62,105 bases of DNA from Desulfobacterales bacterium (GTDB lineage: Bacteria > Desulfobacterota > Desulfobacteria > Desulfobacterales > JAQWFD01), in assembly GCA_028704555.1 (NCBI GenBank), contig JAQWFD010000022.1, positions 1 through 62,105 on the forward strand, read 5' to 3'. The notes beneath the pieces are model-generated. The model saw nothing but the letters and a program-made list of their open reading frames with translations. It did no database searches and was not told where the DNA came from. The stretch's first letter is position 1. The number at the start of each line of letters is the position of its first letter. The translations under genes were made by a program, and so were the position numbers. Shown in pieces: positions 1 to 8,455 of the stretch.

Positions 1-162
1 CCCAGAAACGTCCGTCTCGGTGAAGCGCCCAGCTTCGGAAAACCCATATTGCTCTATGACCCGGCGTCCGTTGGCGCTAAAAGTTATCTGGATCTGGCAG
101 AGGAAATCATGAATAACCATCCATTAGAGGGAAAAGAATCATGCAGGATTCCCCCCCCCTGA
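1..162 (+). CDS. parA: ParA/Soj chromosome-partitioning ATPase, C-terminal fragment
   Basis: Frame 1 is open from the window edge to a TGA at 160-162. It encodes about 53 residues starting [15 protein letters not shown] and continuing through a [17 protein letters not shown] segment. Both are typical of the last part of ParA/Soj proteins, Walker-type ATPases that position ParB-parS complexes during chromosome segregation. The nucleotide-binding motifs lie upstream of the window and cannot be seen. The gene overlaps parB by 22 nt, so the two are almost certainly co-transcribed and translationally coupled. The last codons run through a tract of nine C residues (151-159) that immediately precedes the stop. 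Confidence 0.9.
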   Translation, partial: PRNVRLGEAPSFGKPILLYDPASVGAKSYLDLAEEIMNNHPLEGKESCRIPPP

Positions 163-1061
163 AAAAAAATCTCCCCCCCCCTGCCAAACCCCGAAAAAAA
201 ATGGCCCTGGGGCGAGGTCTGGATGCGCTTATTCCGGATATTGGCTCGATTGACAACGACACTGAGTATTTCCAGTGTGATATCAACCGAATTCATGCAA
301 ACCGGTATCAACCCCGAATGACTTTTTCCGGAGAAGACCTGGCCCAGCTGTGTGATTCCATCAAAGAACGCGGAATTCTGCAGCCGCTTCTGGTCAGAAA
401 AGACCAAGACAGATATGAACTCATCGCGGGGGAACGGCGTCTGCGTGCGGCTAAAATGGCAGGACTTGCCCGGGTACCGGTGATTATCAAACATATTTCA
501 GACAAAGAGCTGCTTGAGCTGTCGATTATCGAAAATATTCAGCGGGAGAATTTAAATCCCCTCGAAGAAGCCGATGCCTATCACCGGCTGATAACCGAAT
601 TCGATCTGACACAGGAACAGGCCGCCGGCCGCGTTGGCAAGAGCCGATCTTCTGTAGCAAACATGCTAAGACTCCGACAGCTACCGGATCAGATTAAAGC
701 CAGCATCATTGACAGCAACCTGAGCATGGGACATGCGCGAGCCCTTCTGGGCGCCGAAACCCTCTCTCAGCAGATTGCGGCCTGGAAAACCGTACTGGCA
801 AAAGAACTCTCGGTCAGGGAAACCGAACGGCTGATCAAACGCATGAAAACTGAGTCAAAGGAGCCGGTTGAACCTCCGCGGCCCAGTTCTGAAGAAATAT
901 ACTTTTCAAACATGTCAGACGACCTTTCCAGGGGTTTTGGAACCCGGGTCCAGATAAAACGACGCGGGGACAAAGGGAGGGTTGAAATCGAGTTTTACAG
1001 CAATGAAGATCTGGATCGCGTTATCGGCCTCTTGAAACTGTCCCGTACGCCTGCGCCCTAA
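141..1061 (+). CDS. parB: ParB/Spo0J chromosome-partitioning protein
   Basis: The protein has 306 residues, the usual ParB length. It has the N-terminal [13 protein letters not shown] signature that recruits ParA, a CTP-binding ParB/sulfiredoxin core with the [13 protein letters not shown] box, a helix-turn-helix region ([19 protein letters not shown]) for parS binding, and a C-terminal dimerisation segment. It spreads on DNA around parS and works with the overlapping parA. The ATG at 141 has a purine-rich site (GAGGG) upstream. The first 20 codons are odd: they are proline/lysine-rich and come from two C9 tracts and an A8 tract. The in-frame ATG at 201 begins the conserved protein directly and may be the ancestral start. 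Confidence 0.95.
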   Translation: MQDSPPLKKNLPPPAKPRKKMALGRGLDALIPDIGSIDNDTEYFQCDINRIHANRYQPRMTFSGEDLAQLCDSIKERGILQPLLVRKDQDRYELIAGERRLRAAKMAGLARVPVIIKHISDKELLELSIIENIQRENLNPLEEADAYHRLITEFDLTQEQAAGRVGKSRSSVANMLRLRQLPDQIKASIIDSNLSMGHARALLGAETLSQQIAAWKTVLAKELSVRETERLIKRMKTESKEPVEPPRPSSEEIYFSNMSDDLSRGFGTRVQIKRRGDKGRVEIEFYSNEDLDRVIGLLKLSRTPAP

Positions 1062-1110
1062 CCAGCGAAGCGGTTTTCATCCCGACCGTTTCAGCAACCG
1101 TGTAAACGCC

Positions 1111-1638
1111 ATGACGATTCATATCATTATAGATGGTTACAACCTTATTCGTCAGTCAACTGCGCTCAGCCCTCTGGATCAACAGGATATCCAGCTTGGC
1201 CGGGAGGCACTGATCGAACGGCTTGTTCACTACAGACAAATCAAGCATCATAAAATCACTATCGTATTTGACGGTGCCAATGCCCCCGTTTTTTCAAATC
1301 GACGGGATCGAATCAAGGGAATTCATATCGAATTTTCCGGGATAAACGAATCCGCCGACACGCTAATTAAAAAAATGGCCGGCAGGGAAAGGCAAAAAGC
1401 CCTTGTGGTCAGTTCGGATCTGGATATCGTTCATTATTCGACCACGCAGGGAGCCTCGACCATCAGCTCACCCGAGTTTGAAGAAAAAATCGATATGGCC
1501 CTGTTTATGGACTTAAAGGGATTCGATTTGGAAGCCGACGGAGAGAGTGGCTGGGTTCCGACGACAAAAAAAAAGGGCCCGACCAAACGTCTTCCCCGGC
1601 GACAGCGGCAGAGCCGAATCAAAATTCAGAAACTGTAA
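1111..1638 (+). CDS. NYN/YacP-like PIN-fold ribonuclease domain protein
   Basis: A 175-residue protein of the NYN_YacP (formerly DUF901) family. The N-terminus MTIHIIIDGYNLI carries the acidic IDGYN motif. IVFDGAN and SSDLDIV follow, supplying the other acidic residues expected of a metal-dependent PIN-like nuclease. Characterised relatives in Firmicutes (Rae1) cleave mRNA on the ribosome; that role is not shown for this branch. The C-terminus is a basic tail (KKKGPTKRLPRRQRQ) that could contact RNA. It lies 49 nt after parB and 45 nt before ispH on the same strand, so it may share their transcript. The family assignment is solid, the substrate unknown. Confidence 0.85.
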   Translation: MTIHIIIDGYNLIRQSTALSPLDQQDIQLGREALIERLVHYRQIKHHKITIVFDGANAPVFSNRRDRIKGIHIEFSGINESADTLIKKMAGRERQKALVVSSDLDIVHYSTTQGASTISSPEFEEKIDMALFMDLKGFDLEADGESGWVPTTKKKGPTKRLPRRQRQSRIKIQKL

Positions 1639-1683
1639 ACCGACTGAAAACAGATTACCACAAAACCAGACCACGTTCCGCCT

Positions 1684-2544
1684 ATGAAAATAGTAATTGC
1701 AACCAACGCCGGCTTCTGCATGGGCGTTCGCAGAGCCGTCGAGATGGCCATAGACGCATCCAAAAAATATCAGGGACCGATTTATACATTCGGGCCGCTG
1801 ATCCACAACCCCCAAGTGTTGAAGTCCCTGGAGGACAAGGGGATAACAGTGCTTGACGAAATACCGGAACAGGGCAACGGCACCGTCATCATCCGAGCCC
1901 ACGGCATTCCGCCCGGGGCCAGGAAAAAACTCGAGCACGCCGGATTTAAAATACTCAATGCCACCTGCCCCAGGGTCATACGGGTGCAGTCCATCATTGA
2001 CAGGCACTCGTTGCATAATTTTTCTTCCATTATCATTGGAGACAAGGACCATCCTGAAGTCGTCGGCCTCATGGGATATACCCGGAACAACGGCTACGTA
2101 ATCAACAGCATCGAGCAGCTCAAGACCCTGCCGGTCTTCGAAAAGGCCATCATCGTGGCCCAGACCACTCAAAACGCACAGCTTGTCAATGAAATCAAAA
2201 ATTTCAGCAGCAATCGCCTGACTCACTACACGTTTTTTGATACCATCTGCGATTCAACCGAAAAACGCCAGGCCAAAGTCAGACAACTGGCCAGATCGGT
2301 GGATGCCATCGTGGTCGTCGGGGGCCTTAACAGCGGAAACACCCGCCGGCTGGTTCAAATTGCCATTCAGGCCGGAAAGCCCGCCTATCACGTGGAAACC
2401 GAAGCCGATCTGGACCTGAACGCACTGTCCACGGCACAGGTCGTTGGCATCACAGCAGGCGCTTCAACACCGACCTGGATCATCTCAAAAGTCCATCAGA
2501 CCCTTTTAAAACGGTTTCCGGACCAACCGAAGAAAGCCGAATAG
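1684..2544 (+). CDS. ispH: 4-hydroxy-3-methylbut-2-enyl diphosphate reductase (IspH/LytB)
   Basis: A 286-residue protein catalysing the last step of the non-mevalonate (MEP) isoprenoid pathway, reductive dehydroxylation of HMBPP to IPP and DMAPP. The three cysteines that hold the 4Fe-4S cluster are visible: C12 in NAGFCMGVRRA, C95 in NATCPRV and C189 in TICDSTEKRQ. The HPEVVG segment carries the catalytic glutamate region. Length matches bacterial IspH without the N-terminal extension seen in some lineages. A second pathway gene, ispE, is in this window at 21763. The gene converges on plsY, with an imperfect palindrome between them. Confidence 0.97.
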   Translation: MKIVIATNAGFCMGVRRAVEMAIDASKKYQGPIYTFGPLIHNPQVLKSLEDKGITVLDEIPEQGNGTVIIRAHGIPPGARKKLEHAGFKILNATCPRVIRVQSIIDRHSLHNFSSIIIGDKDHPEVVGLMGYTRNNGYVINSIEQLKTLPVFEKAIIVAQTTQNAQLVNEIKNFSSNRLTHYTFFDTICDSTEKRQAKVRQLARSVDAIVVVGGLNSGNTRRLVQIAIQAGKPAYHVETEADLDLNALSTAQVVGITAGASTPTWIISKVHQTLLKRFPDQPKKAE

Positions 2545-2609
2545 GCATCAATGACAACCGAAGCTTTTTTGCCGTCCCTTCACTCCCGAGCCCTGGGACC
2601 AAAAAATTT

Positions 2610-2667
2610 ATCCGCAAATTACACAGATTATTTTTTACCTCTGCTGAAATCTGCATAATCTGCGGAT
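2610..2667. repeat. Imperfect inverted repeat between convergent ispH and plsY
   Basis: Two 20-nt arms, 2610-2629 and 2648-2667, are reverse complements with three mismatches and flank an 18-nt loop. The arm core reads ATCCGCAAATTACACAGATT. Its position between the 3' ends of two convergent genes suggests a bidirectional terminator or mRNA-end structure. The right arm resembles an AATCTGCGTAATCTGCGGAT-type intergenic repeat that I recall from several bacterial genomes; that is memory, not a search. Confidence 0.55.
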
Positions 2668-2691
2668 GAGAATATTTTCCAACCAAACTTG

Positions 2692-3318
2692 TCACCGGCT
2701 TTTTTTATCCCGAAACAGCGGTTCCGTACCATTGATCAGTCGCCGGACATTGTCCCTGTGCCGATAACCAATCCAGGCTGCCGTCATCACAGCGCACCCG
2801 GCATATATGACAGAACCGGTCACTGCCCAGACCGCAGCCGGCAATACAGCCGCCGCCGACAGAGATCCGGCAGAAACCCGGTTTGACCATCGGACCATCA
2901 GCATGAACACCAGAACGCAAATCACGACGGACACGGGGGAAATAATCAAAAAGCACCCGGCAGCCGTGGCAACGCCTTTACCACCGCCTTTAAATTTCAT
3001 ATACACCGGATACAGATGGCCCAGCAATGCCGACAGGGCCACAACAGACACATACGCATCCCGGGCAGCCACTTGATCAAAAACGGACAGAAAAATGGCG
3101 GCATATACCGGCACCGCGCCCTTTAGCACATCCCCTGCCAGCGTCAGTGCCGCCAGTTTTGAACCGGCGAGGCGTCTGACATTGGTCGCACCGATATTCC
3201 GGCTGCCTTCCCGCCGGATATCGATCCCGGCAAACCGGCGGGTCAACACCACCCCGAAGGGGATGGAGCCCAGCAGGTAGGCGGCAGCAGGAAGCACTGC
3301 CCATTTAATCCATATCAT
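2692..3318 (-). CDS. plsY: Acyl-phosphate:glycerol-3-phosphate acyltransferase PlsY
   Basis: A 208-residue integral membrane enzyme that acylates glycerol-3-phosphate with acyl-phosphate, the first step of phospholipid synthesis. The three PlsY motifs are present: LLGSIPFGVVLTRR with GSRNIGATNVRR near the N-terminus, KFKGGGKGVATAAG in the middle, and a C-terminal HRDNVRRLINGTE segment. About five to six hydrophobic segments alternate with these loops. Its start is 60 nt downstream of the RlpA-like gene stop, so the two are probably one transcript. Confidence 0.96.
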   Translation of the reverse strand: MIWIKWAVLPAAAYLLGSIPFGVVLTRRFAGIDIRREGSRNIGATNVRRLAGSKLAALTLAGDVLKGAVPVYAAIFLSVFDQVAARDAYVSVVALSALLGHLYPVYMKFKGGGKGVATAAGCFLIISPVSVVICVLVFMLMVRWSNRVSAGSLSAAAVLPAAVWAVTGSVIYAGCAVMTAAWIGYRHRDNVRRLINGTEPLFRDKKSR

Positions 3319-3378
3319 CCATAGTCCTCAGGCTTCTTCAGTCGTGAGTCTTCTGTCTTCCGACCTCTGACTTCTGAC

Positions 3379-4053
3379 TCAGGCATCATTTACCATTACC
3401 GTTTCAACCAGCACCCTGGCGGTTCCTTTTCTGTAAAACCCGAGTTTCCGGGCAGCGCCGCCACTCAGATCGATAATCCGGCCATCGACAAACGGGCCCC
3501 GGTCATTGACCCGGACAATAATTTCCCGGTTGTTTTCCAGGTTTTTCACTCTCACATAAGTCGGCAGCGGCAGATATTTATGGGCGGCATTAAACCCATC
3601 CGGATCGAAAGATTCCCCGTTCGCAGTCATGTGACCGCCCTTTTGGCGAAATGTCTCATATCCATACCACGAGGCCGTACCCGTTTGCCTGAAATGTTGC
3701 GCCTGATCGACCGACATGGGAACATAACGATTCCCATTGACGACATAAGGCGAACTTTTGACCTTCCCCTTTCGGATTGCTTCCTTCGGAGGCAGATTCC
3801 CTATGGATTCTATGGAGTCGTGAGTCAGCGGCCAGCTTAATGGCGCCATTGCCACCTGAAAAGTAAACTGGCCCACCCTGTACACCATTTTCCCCGCCCC
3901 CATGCCAACGACCGCTACGCCTTTTGACACCCGGTATGTTGCCTTTAAGGTTGCCTTTGTCGCACGGTAAGAGGTATTCAATGCCCCGCAGGACATGATG
4001 AGAAATGCGGTGCCGACCAGTAAAACTCCTTTTAATCCCGTTTTATACCTCAT
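3379..4053 (-). CDS. RlpA-like septal lytic transglycosylase lipoprotein
   Basis: A 224-residue protein with a signal peptide ending in a lipobox (LIMSC, lipidated Cys at 22), so it should be an outer- or inner-membrane lipoprotein. The C-terminal half is a double-psi beta-barrel: TGTASWYG, the HMTANGESFD segment and VRVNDRGPFVDGRIIDLS are the canonical RlpA signatures, including the Asp of the NDRGP motif used by active RlpA transglycosylases on denuded glycan strands. There is no SPOR domain after the barrel, unlike E. coli RlpA, so septal targeting may differ. The region between residues 25 and 120 is not conserved in an obvious way. Confidence 0.88.
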   Translation of the reverse strand: MRYKTGLKGVLLVGTAFLIMSCGALNTSYRATKATLKATYRVSKGVAVVGMGAGKMVYRVGQFTFQVAMAPLSWPLTHDSIESIGNLPPKEAIRKGKVKSSPYVVNGNRYVPMSVDQAQHFRQTGTASWYGYETFRQKGGHMTANGESFDPDGFNAAHKYLPLPTYVRVKNLENNREIIVRVNDRGPFVDGRIIDLSGGAARKLGFYRKGTARVLVETVMVNDA

Positions 4054-4076
4054 GAAAATGACTTTATGATTTCTTC

Positions 4077-4210
4077 GGGCTTGATCATAATTTCGGCCAC
4101 GTTATCACGGCCTCAGTACAGGAATCAGTCCCCGCCATGGGCCGGTTATCCTCACTCCCGGCATTGACCATATCACCTGATACCGCGCACTGCAAACCGT
4201 TTGATTCAAC
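4077..4210. repeat. Decayed copy of the GGGCTTGATCAT palindromic element (copy A)
   Basis: The left terminus GGGCTTGATCATAATTTCGG (4077-4096) matches the ends of the four better copies in this window. The interior keeps traces of the shared module (ATCACGG, CCCCGCCATGGGCCGG). No clean right terminus follows; GCACTGCAAACCGTTTGATT near 4188-4207 may be a degraded one. The boundary on the right is therefore approximate. It lies upstream of both the rlpA-like gene and the EIIA gene. Confidence 0.5.
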
Positions 4211-4345
4211 TGAGTTGGCCTGCGGTATCTCCACTGTCAGCTGTCTGCCTGAACTGAAACGGTTATTGACACCTGATACCGAATAGATTAGGTTAAGAAA
4301 AAAAAGCCAAATAAACGTTAACTTATTACACGCCTATATATACTT

Positions 4346-4816
4346 ATGAAAATCTGGCATCATCTTCAATCGGAAGGTATCCTTCTGGACGTTTCTCTTC
4401 CAGACAAGGAAACCCTGCTTCATTTTATCGCCGACAAGTGCCGGGCGATGGGCATTGTCAATGATCCAAATTCTCTTTATGAAGGAATGAAACAAAGGGA
4501 AAACACCATGACTACCGGCATCGGCGACGGCATTGGTCTTCCGCATACGACCTGCGCCGAGGTCAATACCGCATCGGTTCTGCTGATTCGCCTGACCTGC
4601 CCGATTGAGTTTGATTCGATTGACGGACGCCCCGTCGACATCATTTTATCCCTGATCATACCTGAAAACGCAATCCCACTTCATATCCAACTGCTTGCAG
4701 GAATTTCCAGACTCTGCAGGCAGAGTAACTTTTTAAACCTGATCCGGCAAGCCGAACATCCCGATATCCTTATGGAATCGGTTCGACAACTGGAAGAAAA
4801 AATGACCTTTCATTAA
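4346..4816 (+). CDS. PTS EIIA (PtsN/fructose-type) domain phosphocarrier
   Basis: A 156-residue stand-alone PTS EIIA type-2 domain. The phosphorylatable histidine is H67 in GIGDGIGLPHTTC, followed by the hydrophobic LSLIIPENAIPLHIQLLAGISRL helix region of PtsN-type proteins. No EIIB or EIIC component is nearby, which points to a regulatory rather than sugar-transport role, as for PtsN in nitrogen and potassium control. The next gene is a PII-like protein and the two genes after that are cation antiporters, so regulation of ion transport is a reasonable inference. The ATG at 4346 has no clear Shine-Dalgarno sequence. Confidence 0.88.
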   Translation: MKIWHHLQSEGILLDVSLPDKETLLHFIADKCRAMGIVNDPNSLYEGMKQRENTMTTGIGDGIGLPHTTCAEVNTASVLLIRLTCPIEFDSIDGRPVDIILSLIIPENAIPLHIQLLAGISRLCRQSNFLNLIRQAEHPDILMESVRQLEEKMTFH

Positions 4817-4844
4817 CCCCGTTCGATAATGGATTTATGTTAAA

Positions 4845-5270
4845 GTGAAACAGGTGTACGTTTTAGTCGCAGTCATCAACAATGAACAGCTTCTGGACGA
4901 CCTGATCACCGGATGGCTGGATATTGGCATAACCGGCGCCACCGTGATCGAATCGACCGACTCTCTTCAGCTGATCAGCCACCATATCCCTATTTTTGCA
5001 GGATTCCGGGCACTGACCAGCGGAGGAATGCCCCATAACAAAACCGTTTTCACAATTATAGAAGCGCCTGACACCCTTGATCAGGCCATCGCCTTTCTGG
5101 AAACCCTGTGCCTCGAAACAGAAAAACCTCACCAGGGCATCTATTTTGTCTCACCCGTAACCCGATTCGGCCGGCTGGGCCATGGAGTCACTCACATGCA
5201 GCAAAAAAAACATATGGAAAAAAAAATCGGGCGGCTTTTGAAACAAGTACCCGATACAAAATCCGAATAA
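4845..5270 (+). CDS. PII-like (P-II superfamily) small protein
   Basis: A 141-residue protein starting at GTG, 28 nt after the EIIA gene. The pattern MKQVYVLVAVINNEQLLDDL, then GITGATVIES, IPIFAGFRALTSGG, KTVFTIIEAPDTLDQAIAFL is the beta-alpha-beta repeat expected of the ferredoxin-like PII fold. The T-loop region is short and lacks the uridylylation tyrosine context of GlnB, so it is not a classical GlnB/GlnK. Such proteins often sit beside the transporter they control; here the partners would be the two convergent antiporters. The superfamily call is by pattern; ligand and target are unknown. Confidence 0.65.
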   Translation: MKQVYVLVAVINNEQLLDDLITGWLDIGITGATVIESTDSLQLISHHIPIFAGFRALTSGGMPHNKTVFTIIEAPDTLDQAIAFLETLCLETEKPHQGIYFVSPVTRFGRLGHGVTHMQQKKHMEKKIGRLLKQVPDTKSE

Positions 5271-5309
5271 TCCGCCACCTCTTATGCTTATACCGCGTTG
5301 GCGTACCGG

Positions 5310-6659
5310 TTACGAATCCGCAGCTTCCCCTACCCGGTTCAGCGCCAGTTTTAACGTAATGGGGCCTATAATCTGGTTAATGGCAATCACAGCCAGAACG
5401 ACCGTCGATAAATATCCGCCGATTTCAGGAAACTGGCGTTGCGCCAGTTGCGCCAACCCAATGGCAACCCCTGCCTGTGTCATAAACGCCATCCACGCAT
5501 TACGATTATGAACGCGGGGATCGTTGTTGATCATACCGGCAAACCATGTGCCCCAGAAAATTCCGACCATCCGGACCAACGCAAGACTGACCGCAAAAGG
5601 CCAGCATATCAGCAGCGCTTCGAGATTGAGCGAAGCACCGGCAAGGGAAAAAAACATCACATAAATCGGCAACGCGACCTTTTCCAGACTGGCCATGAAA
5701 GTGCTGCCGGACGGGCTGAAATTTTGTACGGTAAAACCGGCACTCATACAAATGAGCAGCGGTTCCAGGTTCAAATGGATATCAAATGCTGCGCTCATGA
5801 ATGTACCGATCCAGACCGAGGTCTTGGTCACCCCGAACGCCATGAACAGAAGAAACAGCGGAAGGTCATGTCCGGCCCACCGGATATATTCCGCGGTGGC
5901 TTTGCCCAGCGCAATGCCGATGATCACCGAAACGGCAATTTCGCCGCATAATGCCATAATCAACTGGTACTGGCCGATGCCGGTACCCGACAACATCATC
6001 TTTGAAACCGTCAGCGCCAGAGTAAACTGTATGATGATGAGCACATCTATGGCGACGGTGACCCCGAGAACCATATCGGTAAACGGCCCGGTTGCACGGC
6101 ATTCGCTGATAACGGCGATGGCCGAAGATGGGGAACGGGCCACGGACACAACCGCCAGCAATATGGCCAGAACCATCAATTCGGGTCCCATCAGCTGCCG
6201 GATCAGGGTAAAATATCCCCCCGTCATCCTTACAAACACAAATACGACAACAAACACGATAATGGATTGCAGGAGTATATTGAGCCCAATTGCCTTTGTT
6301 CGCCTTCTGATAAAACTGATTTTCAGAGCGCCGCCCGCAGTCAGGGCGATAAAACTCAGCGCCAGATCATCCACCAGTTTCAGGCCTTGAACCATTTCAA
6401 CAGAAAGGAACCCCGTCACATAAGGTCCGGCCAGTATTCCAGCGAAAATATAACCGCTGATCAATGGAAGCCGGAACGATTGCAACAGCCGGGCGATCAC
6501 GAACGCGCTCAACAGGACAAAACCTATAAAAAAATTGATCAATCCTGCCCGCTGCCAGCTGGAGTCCGGGTGGCAGCGGCTGAACCAGAACGCGAAAAAA
6601 AACAGAATACCCAGTATCAGAATAATCCGACCGACCTGTTTTGGATAAAACGGATTCAT
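5310..6659 (-). CDS. CPA2-type cation:proton antiporter (Kef/NapA-like membrane domain)
   Basis: A 449-residue, strongly hydrophobic protein with about 12-13 transmembrane segments. PLISGYIFAGILAGP in the second or third helix and ALSFIALTAGGALKISFIRRR are typical of the Na+/H+ exchanger core (PF00999). No cytoplasmic TrkA-N/RCK domain follows the membrane part, so ligand gating would have to come from a separate protein. It overlaps the upstream antiporter gene by 4 nt (ATGA), so the two are translated together and may form a heteromer. It converges on the PII-like gene with a 39-nt gap. Ion specificity cannot be read from the sequence. Confidence 0.88.
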   Translation of the reverse strand: MNPFYPKQVGRIILILGILFFFAFWFSRCHPDSSWQRAGLINFFIGFVLLSAFVIARLLQSFRLPLISGYIFAGILAGPYVTGFLSVEMVQGLKLVDDLALSFIALTAGGALKISFIRRRTKAIGLNILLQSIIVFVVVFVFVRMTGGYFTLIRQLMGPELMVLAILLAVVSVARSPSSAIAVISECRATGPFTDMVLGVTVAIDVLIIIQFTLALTVSKMMLSGTGIGQYQLIMALCGEIAVSVIIGIALGKATAEYIRWAGHDLPLFLLFMAFGVTKTSVWIGTFMSAAFDIHLNLEPLLICMSAGFTVQNFSPSGSTFMASLEKVALPIYVMFFSLAGASLNLEALLICWPFAVSLALVRMVGIFWGTWFAGMINNDPRVHNRNAWMAFMTQAGVAIGLAQLAQRQFPEIGGYLSTVVLAVIAINQIIGPITLKLALNRVGEAADS

Positions 6660-7855
6660 CCGGATTCCTTTTTGAAAAGACGAAGAAGATAATGCATACT
6701 CACCACATCACTGATCATCACGGAAACAATCACTACACTGAGCACATGCGCAGAGAGGTCACCGACAACCCCGTACTGGAAATCGTATAACACGGCCAGC
6801 GAAAGGCCGCCCTGTTCTATAAGGCCGAACCCCAGCTGACGGGTCACGTGTTGCATACCGGGAATAAAGCGACTGACCATATACCCCCCGGAAAATTTAC
6901 CCGTAATCCGCAAGACGCAAAATCCCGCACCCAGAATAAACGGCCAGACGGTGGTCAGATGCCAGCTGATTCCAAGAAAAACCATCAGCATAATATACAC
7001 AGGTTTTTCAACACTGATCAAAATTTGAAAAATCAATTCTTTCTGTCTGGACAGATTGACAAGGCATACTCCCATGAGAAAATTCATAATCAGAGGTGAA
7101 AAATTGAGTACGGATGCCGTGCCACTGGTCAGCACGGCCATGCCGATCATCACCAGCAGCAATTCTTTCTCATTGCGACGCCCCCCCATGAACAAGGTAT
7201 AAAGGAAAAGAATTACAACAAATGTTCCAACCGCAATCACGGTTCTGTAACCGATCACCCCCCCCCAGGAATACCCCGCCACCGCCAGCGGTCGGAGCAG
7301 ATAGCTCAGGCCGAGAAAGCATAACGCAATCAAGCCGTCAAAACTCGATATATATCTCAGGATGCTGGCCGTTTCCTGGCGTTTTGCAATCAAACCCGGT
7401 GCTACCAGGGCCAGCCCCGTTTGAGCGGTACAGGCAGCAGAAGCGGACAGCGCCATAGAAACGATGCCGATCATGAGCAGGTCCATTCTGAAGAAAAAGT
7501 ACAGTACCAGAAAGGTCCCCGTCAGCACGACACCCCCTGTGACCAACCCCTCCACTGTCGCCGCCCGGAAATATTCCACCGGAAACCGTCGCATTTTGTT
7601 TATTTCGAACTGAAGCCCAAACAGCAGACCGATCCACCCCAGTATCAGACCGGACAGTGGCTCCAGGCCCTTGAGGATACCGGCATCAAACATATTGACA
7701 AATTCAGGCCCGAGCAACAGCCCCAAGAAAAGAAATTCGGTACCGGTCAAATAAAATTTCCGGGCAACCACAGGAAGCTTCAACTCCCTGAAACTCAGGT
7801 GGTATCCGCTGAAAGCAAGGAAAATAATCAGCAGCAGCGCAAAAAAAAGCTTCAT
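6656..7855 (-). CDS. Second CPA2-type cation:proton antiporter subunit or paralogue
   Basis: A hydrophobic protein of 399 residues from the ATG at 7855; the frame is open to an ATG at 7903, but only 7855 has a GGAAC ribosome site about 5 nt upstream and begins a normal first helix (MKLFFALLLIIFLAFSGYHL). GTEFLFLGLLLGPEF resembles the exchanger inverted-repeat helix, and about 12 membrane segments follow. It is diverged from the gene downstream, to which it is coupled by a 4-nt overlap. Whether it transports by itself or pairs with its neighbour is not visible. Confidence 0.82.
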   Translation of the reverse strand: MKLFFALLLIIFLAFSGYHLSFRELKLPVVARKFYLTGTEFLFLGLLLGPEFVNMFDAGILKGLEPLSGLILGWIGLLFGLQFEINKMRRFPVEYFRAATVEGLVTGGVVLTGTFLVLYFFFRMDLLMIGIVSMALSASAACTAQTGLALVAPGLIAKRQETASILRYISSFDGLIALCFLGLSYLLRPLAVAGYSWGGVIGYRTVIAVGTFVVILFLYTLFMGGRRNEKELLLVMIGMAVLTSGTASVLNFSPLIMNFLMGVCLVNLSRQKELIFQILISVEKPVYIMLMVFLGISWHLTTVWPFILGAGFCVLRITGKFSGGYMVSRFIPGMQHVTRQLGFGLIEQGGLSLAVLYDFQYGVVGDLSAHVLSVVIVSVMISDVVSMHYLLRLFKKESG

Positions 7856-8455
7856 GGCCGTTCCAATGTAAAAATAATGTGTCGATCCGTATGGCGCCCC
7901 CATTGAGGGGCAAGCGGTGCAGCCTGTTTTTACTCACAGCGCACGCTTTTTATCCGGCAAATCAGAGCTGACGATCATATCGTTTCATTATTATGACGAT
8001 TTCACAACTTTTTTCAATAAGCCGATGCCGTTTAACTGTTTTTACCTGTCATCGGACCCGATTTAACATTGATTTTCAATGACCGTCGTTATATAGGCAC
8101 TGAAAACACTTGCGCGGCATCCACGAAACGATAAATCAAGCAGCAACTGCCAGAACAGAGTCGGTTGACGGAAAATACAGATAAACAGAATATAATTACC
8201 CGGGATGGCATACTCATTTTCGGATCGACTTATTATTTCCGCGTTTACGTTTGCCCCATCAGTGTAACTGATTTTCACCCATACGGTTCAAAAGGGCAGG
8301 GTCATACCTTATAAAAAAAATGCTTACAGCTTATAGCCGGATACCAGCAGTTGCCCGAAAAAATCCGTTCGCCTGAAAAAAGAAACCGCGGTCTGGACTC
8401 TTTTATCTGACGACTGAGGTAATATCCTGATATATGGCTTAACAAGGAGATAGCA
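7856..8455. other. Divergent intergenic region, antiporter operon / DUF47 gene
   Basis: 600 bp separate the antiporter operon (-) from the DUF47 gene (+), so it should hold promoters in both directions. A TTGACG and a TATAAT occur at 8165 and 8191 but are 20 nt apart, too far for a standard promoter. AAGGAGA at 8444-8450 is the ribosome site of the DUF47 gene. I see no RNA gene, no convincing ORF and no palindromic element. Confidence 0.4.

Noticed and set aside
3319..3378. A tandem repeat of TTCTGACTT-like words between plsY and the rlpA-like gene
   Set aside because: The units are imperfect and few; it is simple sequence with no further sign of function.
8165..8196. TTGACG and TATAAT as a promoter for the DUF47 gene
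   Set aside because: The spacer is 20 nt, outside the usual 16-18 nt range, and it would be about 260 nt upstream of the gene.
8063..8278. A 71-codon minus-strand frame in the gap before the DUF47 gene
   Set aside because: There is no ribosome site, no plausible domain, and it lies in a region expected to hold divergent promoters.
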